DNA of 64,000 bases from Ceratotherium simum simum. Taxonomy: Eukaryota > Chordata > Mammalia > Perissodactyla > Rhinocerotidae. The notes below the pieces were generated by a model. That model did not search any database and was not told where the DNA came from. It was given only the letters and a program-made list of their open reading frames with translations. The stretch is from contig NW_004454216.1 in NCBI RefSeq assembly GCF_000283155.1, forward strand, positions 12,798,818 to 12,862,817. The letters are read 5' to 3'. This document shows positions 43,085 through 55,375 of the stretch, one piece after another. The translations under genes and the position numbers were made by a program. Each line of letters starts with the position of its first letter. The stretch's first letter is position 1.

Positions 43085-43280
43085 AGGATATAGTTGAAAG
43101 AGGCTGGGATTTGTAGGGTGAGCTTGGGTAAATCACTCCTTTTCTGAGCCTTTGTCATCTCATCTGTGAAAGGGGATGTTAGCTGCTTTATCTCTAAAGG
43201 TAGGATGAGAAAATGAATACTAAAATCCTTTGCAAATCATAAAGAACCATACAAATATTATTCATTATTATTGCGACAGG
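43085..43280 (+). repeat. MIR SINE
   Basis: GGGTGAGCTTGGGTAAATCA, TTTTCTGAGCCTTTGTCATC, TCATCTGTGAAAGGGGATGT and TTTGCAAATCATAAAGAACC. The tRNA-like head is mostly lost. Confidence 0.65.
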
Positions 43281-43619
43281 CCAGGGAGAAATTTAGAGAG
43301 AAGCCTCTAGGACTGTATCATTCTCCCACAAATAAGCAGTTAACAGAGGTTCAGAGAAACTGAGAGTAAAATGCCCCAAATAAAATCTCGCTGTCTTCTG
43401 TTGCTTGACTTTGCTAAAATCTCCCCATAGCAGGTGTATATGTCTGTTCTGAATGAGTTACATAGAAGAAACTTCATCATTAACAATTCCTATGGTTACT
43501 AGGAGTTAATTCAATGTTGAGGAAGTGCTTTATGCATATGCTTACAATATGCATAGCATTTAGGGGCTGTCCTCAAGGCATTCACAGTTTCACAGTAAAG
43601 AGTCAAAATCCACTTACTA
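43281..43619. other. anonymous non-coding sequence
   Basis: No recognisable repeat or coding exon. Confidence 0.45.
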
Positions 43620-43951
43620 AGTGTGACTACATGGATGAACCTAGACATTACGCTAAGTGAAATAAGCCAGTCACAGAAGGACAAATACTTTGTGATTCCA
43701 CTTATATGAGGTATCTCAAATAGTCAAGTGCATAGAAACAGAAAGTAGAATGGTGGTTGCCAGGGGCAGGGGGAGGGGGAAATGGGGAGTTGCTGTTCAA
43801 TGGGTATAAAGTTTCAGTCATGCGAGATGAATAAATTCTAGAGATCTGCTGTACAACGTTGTGCCTATAGTTAACAATACTGTATTGTACACTTAAAAAT
43901 TTGTTAAGAGGGTAGATCTCATGTTAGCTGTTTTTACCACAAAAAAAGTCA
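43620..43951 (+). mobile_element. L1 3' end
   Basis: CTACATGGATGAACCTAGAC, AAGTGAAATAAGCCAGTCAC, TTCCACTTATATGAGGTATC, TGGTGGTTGCCAGGGGCAGG, AATACTGTATTGTACACTTA and GTAGATCTCATGTTAGCTG: sense end of ORF2 plus 3' UTR, ending in a short A-run. 5' truncated. Confidence 0.82.
43763..43787 (+). other. G-quadruplex motif in the L1 3' UTR
   Basis: GGGGCAGGGGGAGGGGGAAA+TGGGG: four G-runs of 4-5 with loops of 1-4, a classic intramolecular quadruplex pattern. L1 3' UTRs are known to carry a G-rich polypurine tract here. Confidence 0.8.
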
Positions 43952-46900
43952 GACCCCAAAACAAGAGTGGAATAACCAGGCCTTTTCCCAAGGCACTGAC
44001 ATTGAAAGGGCCCCTAAGTTTTTAAATAATGCTTTCTAAAGGTTGTGCAAATTTTTAAGCCACTTCTTACTTGGCTTCCCTGAATCTCTCGTCAAGGTAG
44101 CAAATTAGCCTTGGGCTCTGGGCCAGCCTTCTTGGCTGAGATGATGGAACAGGAGGCCAAAGATCAAGATTGGGAAGCCTATCAGTGCCATCAGGATGCC
44201 TCCCTCCATCTCTTTTCTTCCCCACACTACTGATTTGAGGGTACTGTTGTATTCTTTGCACTTGGGTCAAAATTGCTTCTTATGGCTCTGAAAGGCATAT
44301 AGAAGGATCAATAGCTATGAAATCAATGCCTGCCTGATCATAGCTCCTCATTGTTAAAGGCAATAAATATGGTAAGAAGTTTGAATACACACTGGGTCTG
44401 TACCATAGTAAATAAACACCTTATATACTTGCAATCCTTTCTTCTGGTCCTACCTACCAGTCAATAGCAACTCACTGTCTTCTTCACCTTTCCCTCTTGT
44501 TCATTGTATACTGAGTACCTACTACAACACCTGTCACTTAGTGAGTAACTATCTCAAAGGAAAGGATAATAAGTAGGGCTGCTAAGGCCCATATGGCTCA
44601 AGTAAATCATGTTAAAACAAAGCAGGACCCACGGGAAATTCTCTCTAGGTTGGCTGCTCCACCTCTTGCAGTCACCAAGCTTGTCAATGGTCCCACAGCT
44701 GTGGAGAATGGACAAGGTAGCTAGGCAGTGCCTGAAAGGTGGGAAGGTAATGTTGTATAGCTTGTTTTTGCATAATTAATTTCTTCTTTTAAGAGTTGAA
44801 AGGTAAAGGTCAAGAGCCAGAAATTCAACCAGGAGACTAGGCCAGATCATAGCCCCTCCATGTCCCAGGCTGGCTAGCTGGGAGGTGAGGCAAAGTGACA
44901 CAGAGCTTGAGGGAATGACTTCTTTAACCAATATCAAGGCTCTTAAATTGCAACTAGCCTAGAAAATAGCTGAGATCTTCTTCAGGATTAAGGACCAGCG
45001 TCGCTGCCCTTGCTTTTTCGGGAGAGTATGGAAATGAAGAGTCCTTCTGACAAAGATGAGGTTGTTGGAGGGGTGGTAGCAGCCAGAGAAGCAATCCTTA
45101 TGACCTCTGTTGAGCAGAGAAAACAGCTGGACAGCTAATATTTTCATCAGCTATGTCTTTGCCCAGCTGCACAGATGGGCACTTAAATTATGTAATAAAT
45201 CACCAGCATTCCAATGTACCCATCAAACCCCATCAGTCATGTTGCTTAAAACCTTTAGAATCACAAGATCTTTGAGTATTTTAGTCACATTTGGGCCAGC
45301 TTGCTTTTTAGTATAATATGTTTATATTATATGTTTCATATATATTATGTTTCTTTATGGTTATAAAGAAAAGGAATCTATTGGACAAAGAGAGATAACA
45401 CTTGTGTTAAACTCCATGTTATACCTCCGATTCTTTCTCTTTGATGAAGATCTTACTTAGCTTCTTAGAGAACAACAACCTTATCTATGAATGACAATGG
45501 TTGCTATCTAGCCCCAGTGTCTCCTCTAGGGTAAAACTGAAGCTGAGCTTTGTGAAATAAAAAAGTAGTATTTTTATTTCTTACAGATTGTAAGGAGTTT
45601 AACTTCATCAGTATTCAAGTGGTCTTGTATCATTCATGATGACTCAATAACAACATGTCTACAAATTATTCAAGCCCTTTCCATGACTCATGCCTGTATT
45701 ATGGCAAAGTAAATTTTTCCCTCTCTCCTGAAAAAAAAAAAAAGGCCTATTTTTCTTATGAAAAAGCTTAGACATTTGGAAACTTATAAGAAAGAGATTT
45801 TGCTTATAATATAAATGGTTAACATTTTTAAAGTGAATTAAAAGCTTGTCACTAAGATACAACTAAGATCCTAGAAACCAAAGACCTCTATTTGGTGGTA
45901 TATGAGCTCTGATATTATAAGGATTTTACAATGACTCTGCTGGAAATGCTGGCTCGGAGGTGCATGTACCCAGGTGAAAAGAGGCTGGTCTATGGTCTGT
46001 GTAGGTTTGGAACCAGTTTGACATAGGTATATCTAGAGAGCCTATTGTTATTGAGAGTGAATCTCACCCTTTTGAAGCCTTCTCCGTCCAACTAGCCAAC
46101 TTCCCTCTCCTTTCTTCTGGCTGATTTTTCAAGAATAGGAGGGATAAACTTACTCAGTGCAGAGAATAGGTTGATGGGCAGGGCTATTCCTGCCCCCAGG
46201 GCTGGGTGTAAAGAGGTCTGGAATGACTGATCAGCTCAGGATTGCCATTGCTTCTGGCAGGTACCTAGTGTCACAGTGAAGACTGTGCCCAAAGTCCAGC
46301 TGATGCCTGTTTACTGCATGATGCCCTTGCTGGTCTGGATGGCTGTCAGCCTCGCAATGGGTCTCTGAACTTGGGCTTTGAACTTACGGCTCTCTTAGTG
46401 TGCACTCAGACATTCTGCCATTGTTCATCACGAAAAAATCTTCTGTGTGTCACTATGTCGTCATGGCTAGCCTCAGTCACACACTATGGAGACCACTCTA
46501 CAAGTGTAGGCTGGGATACCGCCCTCGACTTGCCCTTTCCTCAAGGTTATTTTATGGGCCTCCTTGACAGTTTCAGCTCCTGAGCCTTGGGCAAGACTAC
46601 CCTGTCCACCCTTCCAAGTCTACTTAACTTTGAGTCTCAAGGAGCAGAGGTCGGCAAGTTGGGCCTATTGCTCCTTTTGCAAATTGATCTATTACCTTCC
46701 AAGGTCAATTTCTCTTTATGAAGTAATGAGGCAGATTATATTGAAACACTTTTTAAAAGTTATTATTACACCCTCCTTTTAAAACCATAGATACTTGAGT
46801 TGTTTATATAACTAAGAATTTCCTTTCAAATAACTCTTTTCTGAACTAGAATGTTCTTTGCAGGTAATTTGTAGTCTCTACATCTAGACATAAGAGTGAG

Positions 46901-47214
46901 TGATATAATTTTTAAGTACTTCTTCGCCCCCACCAACGGGCACCTCATTTATGCTCAATCATAATAGATATCCTAAATATAAAAATATCATTCTAGTAAA
47001 TGGCACAGCCTTCACCACATTGCATAAGTTGAAGACTTGCTTGATTTCTCTAATTTCAATATCTGAATCCAAGTCCTACTGACCAAATAGGATATACCAC
47101 CAAAATATATCTAAATAGAACATCAACTATCTCAATATATCACCAAAATATGCCACCAAAATATATCTCGGATTTCTCCATCCCCAGAGCCACCCCCTAG
47201 TGCAAACACATCTT
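43952..47214. other. long anonymous stretch
   Basis: 3.3 kb with no confident repeat call and no coding exon. 43975-44040 (GGCACTGACATTGAAAGGGCCC) looks like an unassigned old repeat also hinted at near 55070. A few stop-free frames up to 72 codons carry no family signal. 47095-47167 has short repeats of CCACCAAAATATATCT. Confidence 0.45.
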
Positions 47215-47590
47215 CTCTCACTTGGACAACAGGAGTGGCTTCCTCACCCTCGCCTGCTGCCATTCTTGCCACGCTCCAATAGATTTCCTTGCCACAGCAA
47301 GAGAGGAAAACATAAATCAGATCATGTCACTCCCTAACTTAAAATCCATCAAAGGCTTCTCCTAGTTTTTAAACGAAACACCCTTGCCCAGCTCTGGGCC
47401 TTTGTACCTCTTGCCTAGTCCTGGCATGCCTCTCTCCAGTTCTTCACAGAGACAGCTCCTTCTGGTCCTTTTCATGACAGATCTCATGTTGCTGTTTCAG
47501 AGAGGTCTTCCCTGACCTCATTTCTTAGTGCCACCTGCAGTTACTCTCTTATTATCCTCTTTATTTCCCTTATGGAATTGTCATTTTAGT
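47215..47590 (+). repeat. L2 LINE 3' coding region
   Basis: AATCAGATCATGTCACTCCC, TAACTTAAAATCCATCAAAGG, CTCTGGGCCTTTGTACCTCT, GAGAGGTCTTCCCTGACCTC: clear sense L2 blocks. Frame broken. Confidence 0.75.
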
Positions 47591-47639
47591 GTGGTTTCAA
47601 GAAGGAATAAAGGTAAATGTTGTTCGGTCTGCAATATTT

Positions 47640-47870
47640 ACCTGTCTATTATAGTCATGCCTTTTTTTTTGCTTGGAACAAAAGTTATCACCATGCTCTG
47701 TATAGTTTTAAAACCTGCTTTTTATAATGTTAAATCGTAAGCATTTCTTAAGTTATTAGATATTCATCTGGAACATGATTTTTAATACTTCATCATATGG
47801 ATGTGTCACAATTTCAGTAACCAGCCTCTATTGTTAGGAATTTAGGTTATTCCGAGACTTTTACAAAGGA
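47640..47870 (-). repeat. probable old L1 fragment
   Basis: TTTTAATACTTCATCATATG, AACCAGCCTCTATTGTTAGG, AATTTAGGTTATTCCGAGAC resemble antisense L1 ('...ccagtctcctattgatggacatttaggttgtttcc'). Confidence 0.45.
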
Positions 47871-48069
47871 TTTGGAGAAGACCAAGGTAATTATTAAAGC
47901 TTTCAAAAAAATGGAGGTGGGCTTTGGAAATTAAGATTATAATCTGAAAGGAGAAATGATGGATCAATGAAAGGGTAGACAAAAATGTGTTCACAAAATC
48001 AGAGAGAACTAGAATTTTGGTAGCCCTTGAAGCTCGAAGGAACTGAGTTTAGGACAAATAAAAGCAGTA
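47871..48069. other. anonymous sequence
   Basis: Short spacer with nothing recognised. Confidence 0.4.
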
Positions 48070-48600
48070 TAACGCTGAACATTATTGAGCTCTTACACTG
48101 AGGTTTCTCACTTAAGCAACATGATGGATAGTGATAGAAGAGCAGATTTTGTAGTGAAAGCAATTGGTTGGGTTTCGGAGATGTTGAATTTGAGATATTT
48201 GTGGAATGTCCAAGGGGAGCTATCTAGTAAGCAGTTGAATTTAATGGTGTGTGGCTTTGGAAGAAGTTCTGGTTTAGAATTAAAGATTGGGGAGACATGT
48301 ACGTATATTGCATGGCAATTGAGACCAGTGCAACCAAATGCAAAAATGCAGGGAGAGTATATCCAATGAGAAGAGAGGACGGCCCGGGACAAAATGGTGA
48401 AAAACGAAAACATTTGCAGAATGGACAGACGAAGATGGGCATTTAAAGGAAGTGGAGAACAAGAGGTCAGAGAGCTAGGAGCAAAGCCAAGAGAGAATGT
48501 GCTGTGAAATTCTCCAGCGTTGGTTAGCTGAACGCTGCTGGACTGGTTATATGACTGGTGAATTTTCCTCCTCTTCACTCTTTGTTTACATCTCCCCAAA
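48070..48600 (-). pseudogene. L2 LINE ORF2 (reverse transcriptase) fossil with a surviving open frame
   Basis: The minus strand stays open for 163 codons (48599-48108). Its C-terminal part contains NCLLDSSPWTFHKYLKFN, aligning with the L2 RT-distal segment of the form 'NCLLDIS-TWM...-HLKLN'. The upstream YADD-like active-site position is not conserved (NCHAIY), so it cannot encode an active RT. Openness may reflect low stop-codon density rather than selection. Confidence 0.6.
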
Positions 48601-49112
48601 CTGTGCTCACACTGAGAATGACTTTTCCAGATAGAGCATGTTCTTCTTCAATAGAAGACATACATGTTGTTGTATTCCCCAGGTAGAATATACAGTAAGT
48701 TCCTGGAGCTCATTGCATGAGTAGATGGAGATCACTAGGGTGCAATTTGAAGTATTCAGGGAAAGCTGTTTCTGTGTCCCAAGATGGTTCTCTGGCTGAC
48801 CTGTAGCAATGCCTGACAGAGTGTACACTCAGTAAACCCTTGTGAGTAAATGGATCCATGAATACTGAACGACTGAGTATCCTATTAAAATGCAACTATT
48901 CTGAGAGGGATGACAAATAAATCGTCAACTCTATTTAACAAGTTGGTAGGCTGGGGATTTGTATCAAAACTCTGTCCATGTGGTCAGTCTCTGTGAGTTG
49001 ACTCACAGGGCCAGTTATTGTGGTAGGTTTATAGGCCTACAGTGGAGGCTTACCTGGGAAGGGTCTATCTGAGCACATTCGTTCAGTTTTACAACTATCT
49101 GTACAAACCATC
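48601..49112. other. anonymous non-coding sequence
   Basis: No recognisable repeat or coding exon. Confidence 0.45.
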
Positions 49113-49562
49113 TGTTTTCATTTCCTAGGCTGCCATAACAAATTACCACAAACCAGGTGGCTTAGAATAACAGAAATTTATTGTCTCACAGTTCTGGAGG
49201 CTAGATGTCTAAAATCAAAGTGTCAGCACGGCCATGCTCTCACTGATAGCTCTAGGGGAGAATCCTTCCTTGCCTCTTCCTAGCTTCTGGTGGTTGCCAG
49301 GGATCCTTGGTGTTCCTTGTCTTGTAGATGTAGCACTCCAATCTCGACCCTATCTTCTCATGGCATTCTTCCCTCTGTGTCTATGTGCCTCTGTTTTCTC
49401 TTCTTATGAGCACACCAGTCATTGGATTAGGGGACACCCTAATTCAGTATGACTTCATTTCAACTAACTAATTATATCTGCAAATACCTTATTTTCAAAC
49501 AAGGTTGCATTCTGAGGTCCAGGTGGACATGAATTTCAGGGGGAAACTATTCAACCAGCACT
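49113..49562 (-). mobile_element. MLT1-type MaLR LTR
   Basis: TGTTTTCATTTCCTAGGCTG, CATAACAAATTACCACAAAC, CTCACAGTTCTGGAGGCTAG, GGGGAGAATCCTTCCTTGCC, CCAGTCATTGGATTAGGGGA, ATCTGCAAATACCTTATTTT and AACTATTCAACCAGCA. Full-length antisense LTR. No clear 5-bp duplication. Confidence 0.85.
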
Positions 49563-49654
49563 CTTATCTATTAAGGCCAGACACTTAGCTAACCTCTAGG
49601 GAAAATCTGGTTGTGGAGACAAGTAATCATCTTATGGTATGGAGCACTGACACT
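49563..49654. other. anonymous sequence
   Basis: Short spacer. Confidence 0.4.

Positions 49655-49693
<39 letters not shown>
49655..49693 (+). repeat. (GT)n microsatellite
   Basis: About 19 uninterrupted GT units, likely polymorphic. Confidence 0.95.
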
Positions 49694-49695
<2 letters not shown>

Positions 49696-49784
49696 CATAA
49701 AAGCACTTGGCACCTAACGAATGTGAGAAGTAACCTGGGATTACCATGCAGTAGAAAAGAAAGAGTGAAAAGGACATTAATTCA

Positions 49785-50060
49785 CTCTAAAAAATATAGT
49801 GAGTACATATTATGGGCCAAGCTTTGGGTAAGACACTGGAGGAAGGTGGTAAATGGAAGAGGCATTATTCATGTCCTCAGGGAACATACTGTCCAGTGGG
49901 ACAAGAGAAGCAATAAAGATGTATAAAATAAATACACTTGAAATTTAAAGACTGAGAAGGTGTTATGAGATTTATGGAGTGCTTTGTGATAGAGAATAGC
50001 TGAGAAGAATCTTTTCAGATAGCATGGTCAGGAAGAGACATTTATGTTCTAACTGGAAGG
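49785..50060 (-). repeat. L2 LINE 3'-end fragment
   Basis: GAGTACATATTATGGGCCAA, GTAAGACACTGGAGGAAGG, TGTCCTCAGGGAACATACTG, TCCAGTGGGACAAGAGAAGC, ATGGTCAGGAAGAGACATTT: antisense L2 3' UTR and distal coding. Confidence 0.65.
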
Positions 50061-50299
50061 TTGAGGAGGATTCAGTAATGGCAAGAGCCAAGAACAAGCA
50101 TTTCCCTTCCTTCATCAGTTTTTCAGGGCTGCCTCTGAGCAGAGACCCCGAAAGTCGGCCAGCAAGATGTGGGCCTTCATATCCTGCCCCACATCTTAAT
50201 GTGTAGTTGTGCTTCCAGACAGAGGCCTTGAGATTTTTCTCTTCACATTTGCCCTGTTCTTCTCCTCACTCTTCCTCTACGCACACACACCACTTTTTT
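50061..50299. other. anonymous non-coding sequence
   Basis: Nothing recognised. Confidence 0.4.
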
Positions 50300-50690
50300 T
50301 CTGAATCATTTGACAGTTATAGATATGTTGACCCTTTAGCCCTACAAATTTTAGCATGTATCACCTAAGAAAAAGGACATTTTCCTACACAACCACAGTA
50401 TAATTCTTATATTTGGACAATTTAATATTAATATACAGTCCATATTTTAAATTCCTCAAATTGTCTCAACAATGTCCTTTATACCTATTTTCTTTTTTTC
50501 TGATCAAAAATCTAATGAAGAATCAAGGATTGCACTTAGTTGACATGTCTTTTTAGTCTCCTTTAATCTACAACAGTGCCCCAAACTTTTTTGTCTTTTA
50601 TGACATTGACATTTTTAAAGAATCCAAGCCATTCCTTTGTAGAATGTCCAATAGAGGCCCAAAATATACTAGATTTGTAGCATGGTTTTT
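50300..50690 (-). repeat. old L1 3' UTR fragment
   Basis: AGCATGTATCACCTAAGAAA, AAGGACATTTTCCTACACAA, CAACAATGTCCTTTATACCT, GCACTTAGTTGACATGTCTT, CTCCTTTAATCTACAACAGT and TTTGTAGAATGTCCAATAGA are antisense blocks of an old L1 3' region. Confidence 0.7.
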
Positions 50691-50963
50691 GATATTTGGT
50701 CTAAATTCTCACGTCGCAGTTTACAATTAACTGAAATGGCTAGTGACCCAGACTGTTGCAGTTCAAAGTGTCCCAAACCAGTTCTGTGGGGTGTGAAGGA
50801 TATTTTGTTAAAGGGGACTTGAAACTGCTTTATAAAAAAGTGAAAACAGGTTTGTTTGCTGCAGGACTTTTCAAGAACCTTTGTAAGCAAATAGACATTA
50901 TGAATCTTTAAGAGGGTTTAAGAGGGTTTCCCAAACTTAATTGATCATAGAACCCTTTTTTTG
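50691..50963. other. anonymous non-coding sequence
   Basis: Nothing recognised. Confidence 0.4.
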
Positions 50964-51513
50964 AGGACTGTATTAGTTATCTTTTGCTGAATAACAAATT
51001 ACCCAAAACTTACAGACTTAAAGCAACAAGCATTTATTATCTCATACAGCTTCTGAGACTCAGGAATCAGGAAGTGGCTTAGCTATGTGGTTCTGGGTCA
51101 GAGTCTCTCCTCAGACTTTAGTATAAAGATGTTGGCTGAGGCTGCAGTCATATGAAGGCTTGACTGGGCCTGAAAGATCTGCTTTAAAGATGGTGCACTC
51201 ACATGGCTGTTGTTGGCAGGAGGCCTCAGTTCCTCACCTATGGACCTCTCCACAGGGCTGCTGGAATACCCTCATGTCATGGCAGCTGGTTTCCCCTAGA
51301 GTGAACAGTCTACAAGAGAGCAAGGAAAAGGCTGTAATGTCTTTTATCACCTAGTCTCAGAAGTCACACACCCTCCTATCTACCAATGAGTCACTAAATC
51401 CACCCCATTCTCAAGAGAGTGAATTAGGTTACATCCTTTTTTTTAAGCTTCCAAATTTTGAAGGGAGTAATGTCAAAGAATTTGCAGGTATATTTTAAAA
51501 TCACTATAAAGAC
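50964..51513 (-). mobile_element. ERVL/MaLR-type LTR with 5-bp flanking repeat
   Basis: LTR body 50969-51508 (540 bp). TGTATTAGTTATCTTTTGCT, ACTTACAGACTTAAAGCAAC, CATTTATTATCTCATACAGC, GCTGCAGTCATATGAAGGCT, CCTCATGTCATGGCAGCTGG, GTCTCAGAAGTCACACACCC, GTAATGTCAAAGAATTTGCA. Flanked by AGGAC (50964-50968) and AAGAC (51509-51513), one mismatch, as expected for an old 5-bp duplication. Confidence 0.75.
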
Positions 51514-51574
51514 CGTATCGGGGGTCCAGATTTCTTCATAATACACTTTAGAAAACCTTAGTTATAATGTTGAA

Positions 51575-51810
51575 AGTCAGGGTGAGAAGTTAGAAGATGT
51601 GGGTTTGAGGGTTGCCTCATTTATTAATTGTGTCAACTTGGGCTTGTCTCTTAAGTTTTTCAGCTTGAATTTTTACATATGTAAAATGAAGATGATAATA
51701 CTGTCTATCTTTGCAATATCTTAGGATTATGAAGATAAAATGAACCAATGTACATTAAAAATGCTTAAATAATTATGATGTACTACACAGATGTTAACTC
51801 TTATTAAAAT
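51575..51810 (+). repeat. MIR SINE
   Basis: AGAAGATGTGGGTTTGAGGG, TTATTAATTGTGTCAACTTG, GGCTTGTCTCTTAAGTTTTT, CATATGTAAAATGAAGATGA, TAATACTGTCTATCTTTGC. Near full length. Confidence 0.75.
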
Positions 51811-53799
51811 CATTGGCCAGCATATGACCTGTCAAATTACTGAACACTATATGTCTGAGTTTTCATTTTCAAAAACTTCCTTTTCCTATCTTCCAGGAGA
51901 ATGTCACACCCATAGATGTGCTTAAAAATGCTTTTGATAAGCCTTATAACAACTCCATAGGAATTTTAACCTGACATATGTCTTCTTATGCAATTGCCTC
52001 TTTGCTAGACATATAGAACTTTGTCTCTGCAGGCTACTGAGGTACCTGCCAAATGAATTGTTGTTGTTGTTTTTAAAGACCTTTATGTATTTCCACAGTT
52101 TCCCTAAATCATAAGGAGGCTGCTTTTCCCCTATGTCTCATAAGCTGACTCCAAAGCAGTTCCTAAAGAGCAGTTCAAAAATGTTTTAAGCAATGGCAGC
52201 CTCATCAGAATAAGTACAGAGTCTCCTATGGTGACCACATGGCAGGACAAAGGTTTGGATGCATGAGTCTTAATGGGGTATGCTTGTCCAAGATTAGTCT
52301 CCTTACTTTATAGTCATATCTCATTACCAAATGAACCACACAGACCAGACATAAAGAAAATGTCGCTGCCAGCCAACTGCAGTTTTTAAATCCAAAGAGC
52401 TTAGAATACTTATAGGCATAATCTTGTTAATCTTCATAATACTGTAAGGTAAGTCAAAGTATCATCACTCTTAAAGGAAAGTGGGGCCAATCTTGGGTTT
52501 ATTTTGAGTCTCTGTGTTTTTCTAATACCTTGCTCTGTGCAACTATTATTTGAATATTGAACATGGTTTGGTCCTGGTACATTAAAAAAAAAAAAAGAAC
52601 ATAGACATTATGGCTGAATTAAGACCAGGGTTCTTAACTCAGAAAGAGCTATTGGTCAATACATTAATTAAGGCAACAAGTTTATACCCTGTTGTCAGCT
52701 GTAATTGTTTATTGCCTAACTAAACCCTTCTTAATTTATTATAGTCATTAGTGTCTGTTAGCCAGGAAGCACGTGCTTGAATTTTACAAGAGTATGGTGA
52801 GCAGTGTTCTGTCTCTGAGCTGGGACCTGCCTCACTTGATCTTCTCACCTCCCACTTAACACAGGCCCCAGCCTTACTTAAGAAATGATTAGCCTTCACT
52901 GTAGAATCATAAACAGTCATAGGTCCTTCTATTTTGCCCCTCAGCAATCAAAGCTCTAAAATGAGAGGATAGGATTAGATAATCTCTAAATTATCTTGTC
53001 TATCTAAAATTCTCAGTTAATGATTATCTGCTTTGATACAGAGATTAAGGCAACAATGTCAGAAATAAATACTTCAAATCAGAGTATTGGAGACAATCAG
53101 AGTTATTTGCATGTTTTCATAATTACCTCCAATCAGTTCAAGGGTCAATAACAGGATCCAAGAGAGTGAAAGTCCTCTGGCCACCTCAGTATTGGCTTTC
53201 AGAGGGGAGAGGTGAGAGGAGCGGGGCAGGGAGAGCCAGAGAACTCTTGCTGTGTGGTTCAGCAACACGTGTTTGGGGCAGCAGGAAGTAGCCAGGGACC
53301 TAGACATCACTGAGGAAATAGGCTGTTAAGGAGAATTGCTAAACCAGTAGGGGCAGATCCAAGCTTTGTAGAGCCTAAAGGTGACTCAATCATAGAGGCC
53401 TTCTTTAGGAAAAGGAATTCAAAATTAGGTATGAAAATGCATATTTATTCAGAAGTGAATTCAGTTGGAAGTGAATATTTATTTGAATGCTCACACCATC
53501 CAAAACAGGGAAAGTGCCATGGAGGAAATTTGGAAAGATACTGTGCTCTTAACCAATCATGTTTGAAATATCTTACTCTTATAAATTTTACAAAAACCTA
53601 TGGCCATGCTCCTGATCCCCGCCTAGGGTCCTGGAAAGGGTCTGTGAAAGTGAGGAATCCAGAAGCCTGAGCTTCATTAGTTTCCCCTTCCATCCACCAT
53701 GATAAACATGAAGCAGGTCTAGAATATTCCAGTATATGGTTCAATTGGAAGTTCATTTAACTAAAAAAACAAATGAAGCCATTAAGAAATGAGGTAGAT
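51811..53799. other. long anonymous stretch with one weak MIR
   Basis: 52395-52500 (AATCTTGTTAATCTTCATAA, TACTGTAAGGTAAGTCAAAG) is a likely antisense MIR remnant. Otherwise nothing recognised. No coding exon. Confidence 0.45.
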
Positions 53800-54029
53800 C
53801 TATGCAAATAATCATGAAAATTCTAGAATATATTGTTAGGTGAAAACATAAGGAATGGAATAATATAGCATGATCCCATTTATGTAAAAAAACAAATAAA
53901 CCAACTCTGAAGCACGGTGTGTTTTGTATGTATATATGTATACGTGATATACATTTGAGAAATTCTTAACAGTGGTTACAGTTGGAGAGTCTATGGGATT
54001 GTGGAGTATTATTTTAAATTTGCATAACA
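53800..54029 (+). repeat. old L1 3'-end fragment
   Basis: AATATATTGTTAGGTGAAAA, TATAGCATGATCCCATTTAT, GTAAAAAAACAAATAAACC, AATTCTTAACAGTGGTTACA: sense L1 3' UTR blocks. Confidence 0.6.
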
Positions 54030-54444
54030 AATATCAAGTGTTACCCGTAGGCTTCCTCATTAAGAATCGCACATCCCTACATCATCTCTATTTCAAGCAT
54101 CCGGTTCTCACACCATCATTGGCCACCATTCCAATTCACTTCCTCTCGAGTTTTAACTGCAACTCTTTGGACCCATGAGGATCTACAATCAAGCATCCCA
54201 CCTTCGATGTCTTCAGTCCCTTCATATCCACTTCCATCTTTATCCAGCTTGAGTTCCATGTCCATTATTATAACCACTCTTTTGCATACACGTTAACCGC
54301 CTGGCTACTTCTCACTTTGTCATACTCACTTGGTAAACTCCATCCCTGCTTGAATCCAGCTCTCCTCCTACTCTGCCGCTGTCACTGGAGAGCTGAATGT
54401 GGCTGGAGAAAAACCACACAACTCATGCTGCCTGGTCTCATTTT

Positions 54445-54689
54445 AAATTCCTCACCTAGGGGCCGGCCCCATGGCTTGGTGGTTAAGTGCTTGCGCTCTG
54501 CGGCTGGCAGCCCGGGTTCGGATCCCGGGCGCACACCGACGCACCACTTCTCCGGCCATGCTGAGGCCGCATCCCACATACAGCAACTAGAAGAATGTGC
54601 AGCTATGACATACAACTAACTACTGTGGCTTTGGGGGGAAGAAATAAAATAAATAAAATCTTTAAAAAAAAAAAAAAATTCCTCACCTA
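54445..54689 (+). mobile_element. ERE SINE nested in L2, 14-bp TSD
   Basis: Body 54459-54675. GGGGCCGGCCCCATGGCTTG, B box GGTTCGGATCC, CATACAGCAACTAGAAGA, GTGGCTTTGGGGGGAAG, A-rich tail. Perfect duplication AAATTCCTCACCTA at 54445-54458 and 54676-54689. Inserted into L2 sequence, hence younger than it. Confidence 0.97.
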
Positions 54690-55179
54690 ACCTCAGGGGG
54701 GCTTTCAGCGCTGCCCCTGAATCCTACCACATTTTCCCTAGTCCATTCCCTCTCCCACACTCCTTGGTGGCTGTCTCATCAAACCTCCATACCTCCTCCA
54801 CCATCCTCACTCTTAGTTTATGACTGTGCTGACGATTTCGTTGAGAAAAAGAAATAATCAGGGAAAAGAAAAAAACCCAAAATACCCACCCTGCACAAAC
54901 TCCCAGCACTGCATCTACTCACCACCTGCACCCCTGTTCTCAGCCTTCATTCTGTTCCTATCAATGAACGAGGCCTTCTGTCTCAGGCCAGCCCTCTGTT
55001 GTGCACTAACGCATCCCCTTTTCATGCTTAAAGACATCCTCGGCCATGAATCTAGAGGCACAGCAAGCACACTGCCTAGGGCCCACCTGACTTTTAGGGG
55101 CCCATGAAAATGTTTAAAATCAGAAGAAAAATATGCACTTCTAGGTCAAAGAAAATGTTTAATACATAATGTTAATATA

Positions 55180-55375
55180 TTCATTCTTATACAATGCAGT
55201 TCTTGCTCTCTGGGGTCTCTTTTATAAGGCCACTAATCCCGTTCATGAGGGTGCCACCCCCATGACCTAATCACCTCCTAAAGGCCCCACTATCACATTG
55301 GGGATTAGGCTTCAACATATGGATTTGGGGGGGCACATACATTCAGTCCACCACATTACCTGAACCCTGTCTCGA
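55180..55375 (-). mobile_element. MLT1-type LTR fragment nested in L2
   Basis: CTCTCTGGGGTCTCTTTTAT, AAGGCCACTAATCCCGTTCA, CACCTCCTAAAGGCCCCACT, GATTAGGCTTCAACATATGG and ACATTCAGTCCACCACA: the U3-proximal part of an antisense MLT1. The other half is missing. 55060-55180 before it is an unassigned old repeat. Confidence 0.7.
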
